Positions 49,958-58,838 of a DNA stretch of 64,000 nt are shown piece after piece; the first letter of the stretch is position 1; each line of letters starts with the position of its first letter. The stretch comes from DATDFB01 sp036522835 (lineage in GTDB: Bacteria > Acidobacteriota > Thermoanaerobaculia > Gp7-AA8): NCBI GenBank assembly GCA_036522835.1, contig DATDFB010000035.1, positions 13,700 to 77,699 of the forward strand, written 5' to 3'. The notes beneath the pieces are model-generated. The model worked only from the letters and a program-made list of their open reading frames with translations. It was not told where the DNA came from and made no database searches. The translations under genes were made by a program, and so were the position numbers.

Positions 49958-50779
49958 ATGAGCGCGCCGGTCCTTCACTTCTCCCGCAACCGTTTTCCGG
50001 CCTCCATCGTCAGCACGCGCGCGGTCGACGACTTCATCGTCACCGAGACCCGATACGGAGCGTACGCGTCGCTGCCTCGCCACGCTCACGAATACGCCTG
50101 TGTCGTCCTGGTACTGCGGGGACGCTTCGAGGAGCGGTTCGACTCGCAGGAGCGCACCGGCGAGCCCGGCATGGTGATCGTCCGCCCGGCCGGAGAGCCC
50201 CACTCCGACCGCTATCTGCGCTCGGGCGGGCGGTGCCTGAACATCGAGCTGTCGCCGCGGTGGGTGGCGCACGTCCGCGGACAGTTGCCGATTCTCGACC
50301 GCTCCGCTGCCTTTCGGAGCAGCACGTTCGCGACGTTCGGGCGCCGGTTGCACGAGGAGCTCACCCACCCCGACGAGGTCTCCCCGCTGGCTATCGAGTC
50401 GCTGACGATGTCGATCCTCGTCGACTCGGCGCGCGCGGAACGGCGAGGCACCGCCCGAGGACCTTCGTGGTTACGGCGCGTGAAAGAGACGATTCAAGAC
50501 AACTTCTCCGCGCGCGTGACGCTCGAAGAGCTGGGCTCGGAAGCCGGCGTCCATCCCGTTCATCTGGCCACGACCTTCCGGCGGTTCTACGGAATCACCG
50601 TCGCCTCGTATCTGCGGCAGCTGCGCATCGAATACGCGTGCCGCGAGCTCGTCGGATCGGATGCGCCGCTTGCGGACATCGCCTTGGCCGCCGGGTTCGC
50701 CGATCAGAGCCACTTCGGCCGCGTCTTCAAGCGCGCCACGCGCATGACGCCTGCGGAGTATCGCGCCGCGGTTCACTAA
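49958..50779 (+). CDS. AraC-family transcriptional regulator
   Basis: This 273-aa protein has an N-terminal cupin sensing domain (RHAHEYACVVLVLRGRFEE) and a C-terminal pair of HTH motifs: VTLEELGSEAGVHPVHLATTF and LADIALAAGFADQSHFGRVF, split here by their cores SEAGVHPVHL and AAGFADQSHF. The ligand is unknown. The 21-bp tandem repeat upstream could be its binding site, controlling itself and the divergent epimerase operon. ATG 49958 is chosen because earlier in-frame codons run into the tandem repeat. Confidence 0.9.
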   Translation: MSAPVLHFSRNRFPASIVSTRAVDDFIVTETRYGAYASLPRHAHEYACVVLVLRGRFEERFDSQERTGEPGMVIVRPAGEPHSDRYLRSGGRCLNIELSPRWVAHVRGQLPILDRSAAFRSSTFATFGRRLHEELTHPDEVSPLAIESLTMSILVDSARAERRGTARGPSWLRRVKETIQDNFSARVTLEELGSEAGVHPVHLATTFRRFYGITVASYLRQLRIEYACRELVGSDAPLADIALAAGFADQSHFGRVFKRATRMTPAEYRAAVH

Positions 50780-50841
50780 GCGCGTTCCACAGCCTTAACG
50801 GCGTTCTATCTCCGCGAGCGGCGGAGCGGTAGCTTCAAGGC

Positions 50842-53800
50842 ATGACTCGCCTTCTCGTCGTCGCTCTCCTCGCCTCGCCGCTCTTCGCCGCCCAAGGGCC
50901 GGCCGGGTTGATGCAGCAACCGGCCGTCAGCCGCACGCACGTCGCCTTCGTCTACGACGGGCAAGTCTGGGTCGTGCCGCGCGGAGGAACGGCCGCGCGC
51001 AAGGTGACGGACTCGAAGGGGCGGAAGTTCGACCCGCGCTTCAGTCCGGACGGCACGCGCCTGGCGTTCTCGAGCGGCGAGTACGCGGATGCGCTGAACC
51101 TCTACACCGTGCCGCTCGGCGGCGGGCCGATGTCGCGCGTCACGTACCTTCCGGGCCACCAGATCCTCTGCCAATGGACGAGCGGCGACCGGCTGCTCTT
51201 CTACACCAACTCCCAGTCCTTCGTGAATTGGGAGATGGAGCTCCTCACCGTCTCTCCGCGCGGCGAGCTCCCGGCGCGCCTCCCCATCGCCTATGGAGCC
51301 GACGGCGCGCTCGACGAGACGGGCCAGTGGCTGGCCTACACGCCGCGGTATCCGAGCAGCCTGATCGATCAATGGAAGCGCTATCGCGGCGGTGCCGCGC
51401 CCGACATCCGGCTCCTCAATCTGCGCACGCGCCAGTCGTTGAAGATCAGCGACTGGAACGGCGCCGACCTCCAGCCGATGTGGCACGGGCGAACGCTGTA
51501 CTACGTCTCCGACGAAGGGGCGGAAAACCGCCGGAACGTGTGGGCCTACGACACGACGACCAATCGGCGCCGGCAGGTCACGCACTTCCGCGACTTCGAC
51601 GTCCGCAACGCTTCCATCGGCGGCGGCGCGATTGTCTTTCAGCAGGGTGCCGACCTGCGCCTGCTCGATCTGTCGAACGAAACCTCCACCGTCCTCCGGA
51701 TCGACATCCCTGCCGCGCAGCGTCCGCCGTCACAACGCGCCGTCGACGCAGCGCAGTTCATCACCGCGCGCCAGCTCTCGCCGGACGGCCGCGAGCTTTT
51801 GCTCGAGGCACGCGGCGATCTCTGGATCGGATCGCGCAATCTGACATCGACCAGCGGCGCGTTCGAGCGCGAAGCTTCGCGGAGTCCCGACGGCCGGTGG
51901 ATCGCCTACTCCTCGGATGTCACCGGCGAGAACGAGATCTACGTGCGGCCCACAGCCGGTACGGACGAGCCGCGCCAGTTGACACGGTTCGGCAGCGGCT
52001 ATCGCTTTCGCCCGGCCTGGTCTCCGGACTCGAAAAAACTCGCCTTCTTCGACCAGGCCAGCGCCATCTACGTCGTCGATCTCGAGCGGGCCACCGTCGA
52101 GAACGTCGACGCCGACCCCTTCAACGAGCAGCCCGAGCTGGCCTGGTTCGCCGACTCCGCGGCACTCGCCTACACGCGCGTCGAAGACAACTACGTCTCC
52201 GCCATCTGGCGCTACGACCTGGCCACGAAGAAGAGACAACGCCTGACCGCAACCGCCTTCCACTCCGCCACGCCGGCATTCGATCGTGCAGGGCGGTACC
52301 TGTTCTTCATCAGCTATCGAAACTTTGCCACGCCGGTCTACGACTGGACCACGGGCCAGGCCGTCCATCGCGCCACGAGCGTGCTGATGGCCGTCCCTCT
52401 CGCCGCGCTGAAAGGCTCGTTCGACGCGGACGACGTGGAGCGCAACGCCGTGCGGCTCGGCACCGCGGCGGGCTCCATCGCCGGACTGTCGACCTCCAGC
52501 GACGGCGCCGCGATCTACGGCGTCACCTCGACGTCAGGCGAGACCTCCGTGCGGCGATACGACATCGAGGCAAAGAAGGAGACGGTGATCGACGCGGCGA
52601 CGAACGACTTCGACGTCGCCGCGGACGGCCGGCACGTCCTCCTCGTTCGCAAGGGAAAATACTTCGTGCGCGATCTCGCTGCGGCTGGGCCTGCAGAAAC
52701 GGAGATGGCCCTGCCGGACATGAACGTCACGATCGATCTCCGCGCGGAGTGGCGCGAGATCTACCGCGACGCCTGGCGCCTCGTGCGCGACTACTTCTAT
52801 GCGCCGAAGGTCAAGGGAGCGTTCGACTGGGATGAAGTCGGACGGCGCTACGCCCCGCTCGTAGACCGCGTCGACACGCGCAACGATCTGAACTGGGTGC
52901 TCGCGCAAATGCTGGGCGAGGTGGGCGTCGGTCACGCGTACATGGGCGCGCCGGGCGACGTCGGCCCTCGCCAGCCCTCCCACGGCATCGGCATGCTCGG
53001 CGCCGACTTCGCTCTCGAGAACGGCGCCTATCGCATCGCGCGCATCCACGAAGGCCCGCCGTGGGCCGATGCCGTCCGCTCGCCGCTGCGCGGCGTTTCC
53101 GTCGGCGAGCTCCTCTTCGCCGTCAACGGCGTGCCATTGGACACGACGAAGGATCCGCGCGCGGCATTCGATGGTCTCGCCGGAAAGCGCGTCACCATCC
53201 GCGTGGGCTCGAGCCCCGCAAACGCTCGCGACGTTGAGGTCGTCCCCGTCACGAGCGAAACGGAGCTGCGCGCCGCGGCCTGGGTGGAGCGCAATCGCGC
53301 CTGGGTCGACGAGATCAGCGGCGGCCGCATCGGATACCTCCGCGTGCCGGACTTCGGCATGAACGGCTTCAACTTCTTCATGGCCCAGCTTGGCGGACAG
53401 TTGACCAAGGCCGCCTTGATCATCGATCCGCGCTGGAGCCCCGGCGGCTGGACCGGCGGGCTGCTCGCCGAAACGCTGAGCCGTCCCGAGCTCAACTCCC
53501 TCACCTACCGCTACGCCACCACGACGTGGCCGGCCATTCGCCTCGGCGTGCATCACGGACCGAAGGCGCTGCTCGTCAATCACATGACCGTTTCCGCCGG
53601 CGAGAACTTCGCGTACTACTTCCGCAAGCTGAAGCTCGGACCGCTCGTCGGCTCGCGCACCTGGGGCGGCCTGACGGGCATCAACCCCGTTCCGCCGCTG
53701 ATCGACGGCGGGTCTCTGAACGTTCCGGCCGCCCCATTCTCCGATCGCGGCGAGTGGATCATCGAAGGTCACGGAATCGAGCCCGACGTCGCGGTCGACG

Positions 53801-53883
53801 ACGATCCGGGATCGCGTACGGAGATGGGGATCGATCCGCAGCTTCGCGCCGCCGTGCGAGAGATGATGAAGTCGATCGAGTAG
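50842..53883 (+). CDS. Secreted tricorn-like protease (beta-propeller, PDZ, S41)
   Basis: This 1013-aa protein has a signal peptide (RLLVVALLASPLFAA), then WD40/PD40 propeller repeats (FDPRFSPDGTRLAFSSG, RPAWSPDSKKLAFFD) to about residue 610. A helical C1 domain, a PDZ domain (about 745-830) and an S41 catalytic domain follow. Catalytic His is expected in GEVGVGHAYMG and nucleophile Ser in VNHMTVSAGENFAYYF. The closing IIEGHGIEPDVAVDDDP is typical of tricorn homologues. Tricorn degrades peptides released by larger proteases; here the signal peptide puts it in the periplasm. Confidence 0.92.
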   Translation: MTRLLVVALLASPLFAAQGPAGLMQQPAVSRTHVAFVYDGQVWVVPRGGTAARKVTDSKGRKFDPRFSPDGTRLAFSSGEYADALNLYTVPLGGGPMSRVTYLPGHQILCQWTSGDRLLFYTNSQSFVNWEMELLTVSPRGELPARLPIAYGADGALDETGQWLAYTPRYPSSLIDQWKRYRGGAAPDIRLLNLRTRQSLKISDWNGADLQPMWHGRTLYYVSDEGAENRRNVWAYDTTTNRRRQVTHFRDFDVRNASIGGGAIVFQQGADLRLLDLSNETSTVLRIDIPAAQRPPSQRAVDAAQFITARQLSPDGRELLLEARGDLWIGSRNLTSTSGAFEREASRSPDGRWIAYSSDVTGENEIYVRPTAGTDEPRQLTRFGSGYRFRPAWSPDSKKLAFFDQASAIYVVDLERATVENVDADPFNEQPELAWFADSAALAYTRVEDNYVSAIWRYDLATKKRQRLTATAFHSATPAFDRAGRYLFFISYRNFATPVYDWTTGQAVHRATSVLMAVPLAALKGSFDADDVERNAVRLGTAAGSIAGLSTSSDGAAIYGVTSTSGETSVRRYDIEAKKETVIDAATNDFDVAADGRHVLLVRKGKYFVRDLAAAGPAETEMALPDMNVTIDLRAEWREIYRDAWRLVRDYFYAPKVKGAFDWDEVGRRYAPLVDRVDTRNDLNWVLAQMLGEVGVGHAYMGAPGDVGPRQPSHGIGMLGADFALENGAYRIARIHEGPPWADAVRSPLRGVSVGELLFAVNGVPLDTTKDPRAAFDGLAGKRVTIRVGSSPANARDVEVVPVTSETELRAAAWVERNRAWVDEISGGRIGYLRVPDFGMNGFNFFMAQLGGQLTKAALIIDPRWSPGGWTGGLLAETLSRPELNSLTYRYATTTWPAIRLGVHHGPKALLVNHMTVSAGENFAYYFRKLKLGPLVGSRTWGGLTGINPVPPLIDGGSLNVPAAPFSDRGEWIIEGHGIEPDVAVDDDPGSRTEMGIDPQLRAAVREMMKSIE

Positions 53884-53968
53884 CAATATCCCCGCGCCTG
53901 CGACGTCAAACAGAGTAGTTCGCAGGTCCGCCACTACCGAAAAACTGAAGTTCCCGCTAGGAGGATCC

Positions 53969-56869
53969 ATGAGGAACCGCTCTGTCCTACTTTTCCTCGC
54001 CGCGCTCGTCTGCGCGCACACGGCCGCAGCGGCCGTAAAGGTCTCCACGCTCACTCTTTCGCCGTCGAGCGTCTTCGGGAGCACGTCGTCGACCGGCACG
54101 GTCACGCTGACCAATCCCGCGGGACACAACGGCGCCACGGTCACGCTCACGAACACGAACACGAGCTACGTCAGCATCCCGGCATCGATCACCATTCCGT
54201 CGGGGCAGACGAGCGGCACGTTCACGGCGAACACGAGCTTTCTGATCTCCGACCAGACCGCCACGCTCACGGCGAGCTTTGGCGGCTCGTCGGCGTCGGC
54301 GGTGCTCACGGTCACCGGACCTAGGGTTGTCTCGCTCACGCTCAACCCGACGTCGATGTCGGCGGTGACCGGCACTTCCACGGGCACGATCACGCTCGAT
54401 CACGCCATCCAGGGAGTGCCTGCGAGCATCGCCGTGGCGAGCAACAACGCCGCCGCGACCGTGCCGTCCAGCGTGCCGATCAACGCGGGACAAACACAGG
54501 CGAACTTCACGGTCACGTCGAACCAGCAGGTCGGCTCGACGACGACGGCGGCAATCAGCGCGACGATGAATACGACGGTCACGGCGAACCTGACGATCAC
54601 GCCGTACGCCGAGCCGCAAGTCACCTCGCTCGTGCTCCTTCAGCCGACGATCACCGCGAACGGCGGCACGTCGACCGGCATCGTCAGTTGCGATCACACC
54701 ACCGCAATCGCGCGAACGATCACGCTGGCCAGCGACAACCCCGCGGCAACGGTGCCGCCGTCGGTGACGCTCGCGGTCGGACAATCGCAGGCGAGCTTCA
54801 CGGTCACGTCGAACCAGCAGGTGGCCTCGACGACGACCGCCAACATCAGCGCGACACTGAACGCGACCGCCAGCGCCACCCTGACGATCAATCCGTGCAC
54901 GTCATCGCGCGCGCCGCTCGGGCCGGCCGGCGGCGCCACCGACACGATGTGGATCGATGACAACTATCCGGCCGGCATGACCGCAACGGGCGCGACGTGG
55001 GACGGCGGGCAGTCGTCGGTCGGCACGCAGTCGCTCACGTCGGGATTCTCGACGAGCTATCACGCGATGACGCTCAGCGGCGCGACGGCCACGATCACGC
55101 CGCAGTCGAGCGAGAACATCTTCGTCGATGTGCTCATCACCAACTGCGCGGTGCCGACCGAGATCGAGCTCGGCTGGCATACCGCGAGCGGCTGGCACCG
55201 CGCCTACTACGGCGGCGCGCAGATCGGCAACGAATCAGGCGCTCTCTCGCTCGGCGCGATCCCCTCGCAGCGCGGCTCGTGGATCCGCGTCTCCATCGCC
55301 TCCACCACCCTAGGCGTCGCCGGCTCGGCCATCGACGGCTTCTCGCTCGAGCTGCCCAACGGACAGGTGTGGGTCGACCGCATCGGCAAGACCTGCATCT
55401 ACAGCGCCATTCCGCCGCCGCCGTCGATGCCCGCCACCGACCTGACCTGGATCGACGACGCCATTCCCGCCGGCGGCACGATCACGGTCGGCGGATTCTC
55501 GGCCGCGCAGCACGCCAGCGGCACGCAGTCGATCGCGCTCGGGCCGTCGACCGGGTACTCGCAGTTCTACTTCAGCGGCGGCTCGCCGGCGATGACGATC
55601 GGCGTCGACCGCAACATCGTGCTCTACGCGCTCATCAACCCCTGCGTCGTACCGCAGCGCATCCGCGTCAGCATGCTCTCCACCGACTACATGGGCTACC
55701 TCAGCGCCGTGTGGGGAACGGGCGTGCAGTCGGGCGACATCGACATGGGTCCGGTTCCGGCCGCCGGCTCGTGGGTCCGGCTCGTGATTCCGCCGCCGGC
55801 AAACATCATCGGAAAAGAGATCAACAATCTCGGCATCGAGATCAGCAACGGTCAGGCGTGGTTCGACGCCATCGGCATCACCGCGCCGAGCTGCGTGGCG
55901 TTCGCGACGCCGCCGTCATCGTTCCCGAGCGGCGATTGGATCTGGGTCGACGACGGCACGGCGTTCCCGTGGTGGGACAAGTCGCAGCACGCCACCGGCA
56001 CGAGCTCGCTGACGTTCCAGGCCGCCGCGCCCGGACAACACATCGTCGCGGCCGCCGGCAGCGAAGCGATGCCCGGCTTCTCGGGCGATAAATTGATCTT
56101 CTACATGCTGCTCGATGAATGCGAGCCGCCGACGGAAGTGCAGTTCCGCTGGCAGTTCTGGACGACGCACGCCGTCACCGGCGGTTACTTCGGTACGCCG
56201 CACGGCTGGGGCGAAGGCACCAACGTCACCTACCTCGGCCCGCTCCCGCCGGCCGGCGTCTGGACGCGCGTGGAGATCCCGGCGAGCTCGATCTTCGCCG
56301 ACAATCAGCCCATCAACTCCATCTACATCTACACGTGGGACGGCGTGGCGTGGTTCGACACGATCGGCAAGAACGGCTGCATGACCAACGCCTCGGCGCC
56401 GTCGATTGCGCCCGGCGACACGGTGTGGATCAACGACAGCCTGCCGTCCGGCGCGTCGCTTTACGACGGATTCTGGACGTCGCTGCAGAAAGCCGAAGGG
56501 ATCTCCTCGCTGACGTCCGGCTGGAATTACGCGCTGAATCACACAACCGTGACGAATCTCAACCAACCGATCGCAAGCGGGCAGAAACTCGTGTTCTACG
56601 CGCTGAATGACGTTTGCGCGCCGGCGACGGAGATTCAGTTCGTCCTGACGCGCGACGACGGCAGCACGATCATGGCCTACTGGGGAGCGGCGAACGGCTT
56701 CGAGCCGCCGGGCTCCGTCAACATGGGCAGCCTTGCCGCCGCCGGAACGTGGGCGCGTTACGAAGTTCCCGCCTCGCTGCTGGCGCTGGAAGGCAGAACC
56801 GTCACCAGGATCGATCTGAACTCCGGCAACGGACACGTCTACTTCGATCACATCGGGACGAATCCGTAG
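53969..56869 (+). CDS. Large secreted modular surface protein
   Basis: This 966-aa protein has AGGAGG before ATG 53969 and a signal peptide (VLLFLAALVCAHTAAAA). Residues 20-310 hold three Ig-like repeats of about 90 residues, Thr/Ser-rich, each with a SGQTSGTFT / AGQTQANFTVTSNQQV-type motif. Residues 315-966 hold four modules of about 155-165 residues. Each begins with a W(I/V)(D/N)D motif (MWIDDNYPAG, TWIDDAIPAG, IWVDDGTAF, VWINDSLPSG) and ends VW(V/F)D.IG, like carbohydrate-binding jelly rolls. No enzyme motif or sorting signal is seen. Probably an adhesin or glycan-binding protein. Confidence 0.8.
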   Translation: MRNRSVLLFLAALVCAHTAAAAVKVSTLTLSPSSVFGSTSSTGTVTLTNPAGHNGATVTLTNTNTSYVSIPASITIPSGQTSGTFTANTSFLISDQTATLTASFGGSSASAVLTVTGPRVVSLTLNPTSMSAVTGTSTGTITLDHAIQGVPASIAVASNNAAATVPSSVPINAGQTQANFTVTSNQQVGSTTTAAISATMNTTVTANLTITPYAEPQVTSLVLLQPTITANGGTSTGIVSCDHTTAIARTITLASDNPAATVPPSVTLAVGQSQASFTVTSNQQVASTTTANISATLNATASATLTINPCTSSRAPLGPAGGATDTMWIDDNYPAGMTATGATWDGGQSSVGTQSLTSGFSTSYHAMTLSGATATITPQSSENIFVDVLITNCAVPTEIELGWHTASGWHRAYYGGAQIGNESGALSLGAIPSQRGSWIRVSIASTTLGVAGSAIDGFSLELPNGQVWVDRIGKTCIYSAIPPPPSMPATDLTWIDDAIPAGGTITVGGFSAAQHASGTQSIALGPSTGYSQFYFSGGSPAMTIGVDRNIVLYALINPCVVPQRIRVSMLSTDYMGYLSAVWGTGVQSGDIDMGPVPAAGSWVRLVIPPPANIIGKEINNLGIEISNGQAWFDAIGITAPSCVAFATPPSSFPSGDWIWVDDGTAFPWWDKSQHATGTSSLTFQAAAPGQHIVAAAGSEAMPGFSGDKLIFYMLLDECEPPTEVQFRWQFWTTHAVTGGYFGTPHGWGEGTNVTYLGPLPPAGVWTRVEIPASSIFADNQPINSIYIYTWDGVAWFDTIGKNGCMTNASAPSIAPGDTVWINDSLPSGASLYDGFWTSLQKAEGISSLTSGWNYALNHTTVTNLNQPIASGQKLVFYALNDVCAPATEIQFVLTRDDGSTIMAYWGAANGFEPPGSVNMGSLAAAGTWARYEVPASLLALEGRTVTRIDLNSGNGHVYFDHIGTNP

Positions 56870-56878
56870 TGTCTTCAG

Positions 56879-56906
56879 GGAGCGCCGGTCACGCGGCCGG
56901 CGCTCC
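56879..56906 (+). terminator. Half family B hairpin after the surface protein gene
   Basis: GGAGCGCCGG and CCGGCGCTCC form a perfect 10-bp stem with an 8-nt loop, 10 bp after the stop. The stem matches one inner hairpin of the family B repeats. There is no T-tract. Confidence 0.6.
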
Positions 56907-56925
56907 GATTCCCTATCATCAGCGG

Positions 56926-58386
56926 ATGCGTTTCAGCATCCTGCTCGCCCTTTTCACGACGACGCTCGCCGCGCAGATGCCCGAGCATCACGGTCACGCC
57001 GGGATTGGCGAGGTGCGCTTCCCGACCACCTGCGCGCCGGAAGCCGCGAAGTCGGTCGAGACCGGCGTGGCGTTGCTCCATTCGTTCTGGTACAGCGAGG
57101 CGGAGCGGACCTTCCGGCGCGCGATTCATGCCGACAAGCAGTGTGCGATGGCGTACTGGGGCGTGGCCATGAGCCAGTACTACCCCCTGTGGCCGGCGCC
57201 GCTCACGCCGCAACGGCTGCGCATCGGCGCCGAAGCGATCGCCGCGGCACGCGGCGCGACCGCCGGATCGCCGCGCGAGCGTGCGTACGTCGATGCGCTC
57301 GCCGCGTTCTACGAGCAACCGGCCGGCACGCCGCTGCACGATCGCGCGGTGACGTACGAAAGCGCCATGGCGGCGCTCACCGCGCAAGTTCCCGATGACG
57401 ACGAAGCGGCGATTTTCTACGCCCTCGCGCTGAACGGCGCGGCGCTTCCGACCGACAAGACCTACGCGCGCCAGAAACAGGCCGCGGCGATTCTGAATCG
57501 CCTGCTGCCGGCGCATCCTCGCCATCCCGGCATCATTCACTACCTGATCCACAGCAACGACACGCCGGAGCTGGCGCCGCTCGCGCTCGACGCGGCGCGC
57601 GCCTACGCCAAGATCGCGCCGTCCGTGCCGCACGCGCAGCACATGCCGTCGCACATCTTCACGCGACTCGGCTTATGGGACGAGTCGGTGGCCTCGAACC
57701 TCCAGGCCGCGAAGGCGGCGCGCGAGCATCGCGAAGTCGACGAGCAACTGCACGCCATGGACTATCTCGAGTACGCCTACTTGCAGCTCGGCCGCTTCGC
57801 CGATGCCAAGCGCGTCATCGCCGAAATGCGCGCCCTGCCCTCCCTGCAGCAGTCCGACACGAAGATCGCCTTTGCGGTTGCCGCGATCCCGGCGCGCTAC
57901 GCGCTGGAGCGCCACGATTGGCGCGCCGCGGCGGCGCTCCCTCCGCCCGCCGGCAGCAACCCTCGCACGGCGGCGCTGACGCAGTTCGCCATCGGCATCG
58001 GCGCCGCGCGGTCGGGCGATGTTGCAGCGGCGAAGCGCGCCGAGGAGGCGTTGGCGGGGTATGCCGGCGCGCTGGCGCGCGACGGCGACAACCTCTGGCG
58101 CTCGCAAGTCGCCGTGCAGCAGAGGGGCGTCGCCGCCTGGCGTCTGTTTGCGGAGGGACATCGCGACGAGGCCGTGGCGGCGATGCGCTCCGCGGCGGAC
58201 GAAGAGGACCGCTCGATCAAGCCCGCCGTCACGCCCGGCGCGCTCCTCCCCGCACGCGAACTGCTCGCCGACATGCTGCTGGAGATGAAGCGCCCGAGCG
58301 ACGCGCTCGCCGAATACAACGCCGTGCTGGCGGTCGCGCCGAATCGCCGCAATGCGCTCGCGGGGAGGACGCGGTCCGGCGGGTAG
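56926..58386 (+). CDS. Secreted TPR-repeat protein
   Basis: This 486-aa protein has a signal peptide (RFSILLALFTTTLAAQ). TPR-like helical pairs run through the protein (WYSEAERTFRRAIHADKQCAMAYWG and LADMLLEMKRPSDALAEYNAVLAV, represented by AMAYWG and ALAEYNAVL). A conserved region HPGIIHYLIHSNDTPELA and HAQHMPSHIFTRLGLWDES is known from hypothetical TPR proteins of soil bacteria. A scaffold role outside the cytoplasm is likely. ATG 56926. Confidence 0.85.
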   Translation: MRFSILLALFTTTLAAQMPEHHGHAGIGEVRFPTTCAPEAAKSVETGVALLHSFWYSEAERTFRRAIHADKQCAMAYWGVAMSQYYPLWPAPLTPQRLRIGAEAIAAARGATAGSPRERAYVDALAAFYEQPAGTPLHDRAVTYESAMAALTAQVPDDDEAAIFYALALNGAALPTDKTYARQKQAAAILNRLLPAHPRHPGIIHYLIHSNDTPELAPLALDAARAYAKIAPSVPHAQHMPSHIFTRLGLWDESVASNLQAAKAAREHREVDEQLHAMDYLEYAYLQLGRFADAKRVIAEMRALPSLQQSDTKIAFAVAAIPARYALERHDWRAAAALPPPAGSNPRTAALTQFAIGIGAARSGDVAAAKRAEEALAGYAGALARDGDNLWRSQVAVQQRGVAAWRLFAEGHRDEAVAAMRSAADEEDRSIKPAVTPGALLPARELLADMLLEMKRPSDALAEYNAVLAVAPNRRNALAGRTRSGG

Positions 58387-58415
58387 GGCTTGCGTTTCCT
58401 CGCCATTCTGCTTTA

Positions 58416-58433
58416 GTCTTACACTAGTAAGAC
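58416..58433. promoter_or_regulatory. BlaI-type operator abutting the regulator start
   Basis: GTCTTACACTAGTAAGAC has 7-bp inverted arms (GTCTTAC / GTAAGAC) around 4 bp and ends directly before ATG 58434. BlaI/MecI operators are similar A/T-rich palindromes with TAC/GTA arms. TACACT inside it could be the -10 box, which would make the transcript leaderless. Confidence 0.7.
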
Positions 58434-58838
58434 ATGAGCAAGAATCTCCACGAGCTGACCGACCTTCAACTGGCCATCATGAAAGAGATCTGGAGCCGGG
58501 GCACCGCCACCGTGACCGACGTTCACGAGGCGCTCCTCGACTCCACCGGCCTGGCCAAGAAAACCGTCGGCACGATGCTGGCGCGGCTCGAGAAGCAGGG
58601 CTTCCTCGCGCACTACATCGAAGGGCGCGAGTTCATCTACGAGCCGAAAGTCACGCGGTACGAGGTCGGACGCGCAAAGATGCGCAACGCTCTCGACAAC
58701 CTCTTCGGCGGGAGTTTGCCCGCCCTGGTCAGTCACGCCCTCGAGGCCAAGGACGTGGCCGAGGGGGACGTCGAGCGCGTGAGGGCGCTCATTGCGGAGT
58801 GGGAGAAGAAAGACAGGAAGAAGGAGCCGCGGAAATGA
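58434..58838 (+). CDS. BlaI/MecI-family repressor
   Basis: This 134-aa winged-helix protein has LTDLQLAIMKEIWSRGTATVTD and AKKTVGTMLARLEKQGFL, shown by their cores MKEIWSRG and TVGTMLARLEKQG. C-terminal dimer helices follow. BlaI proteins repress until cleaved after signalling by a partner M56 peptidase. That partner follows, with ATGA overlap. The operator palindrome directly before its start suggests autorepression. Confidence 0.93.
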   Translation: MSKNLHELTDLQLAIMKEIWSRGTATVTDVHEALLDSTGLAKKTVGTMLARLEKQGFLAHYIEGREFIYEPKVTRYEVGRAKMRNALDNLFGGSLPALVSHALEAKDVAEGDVERVRALIAEWEKKDRKKEPRK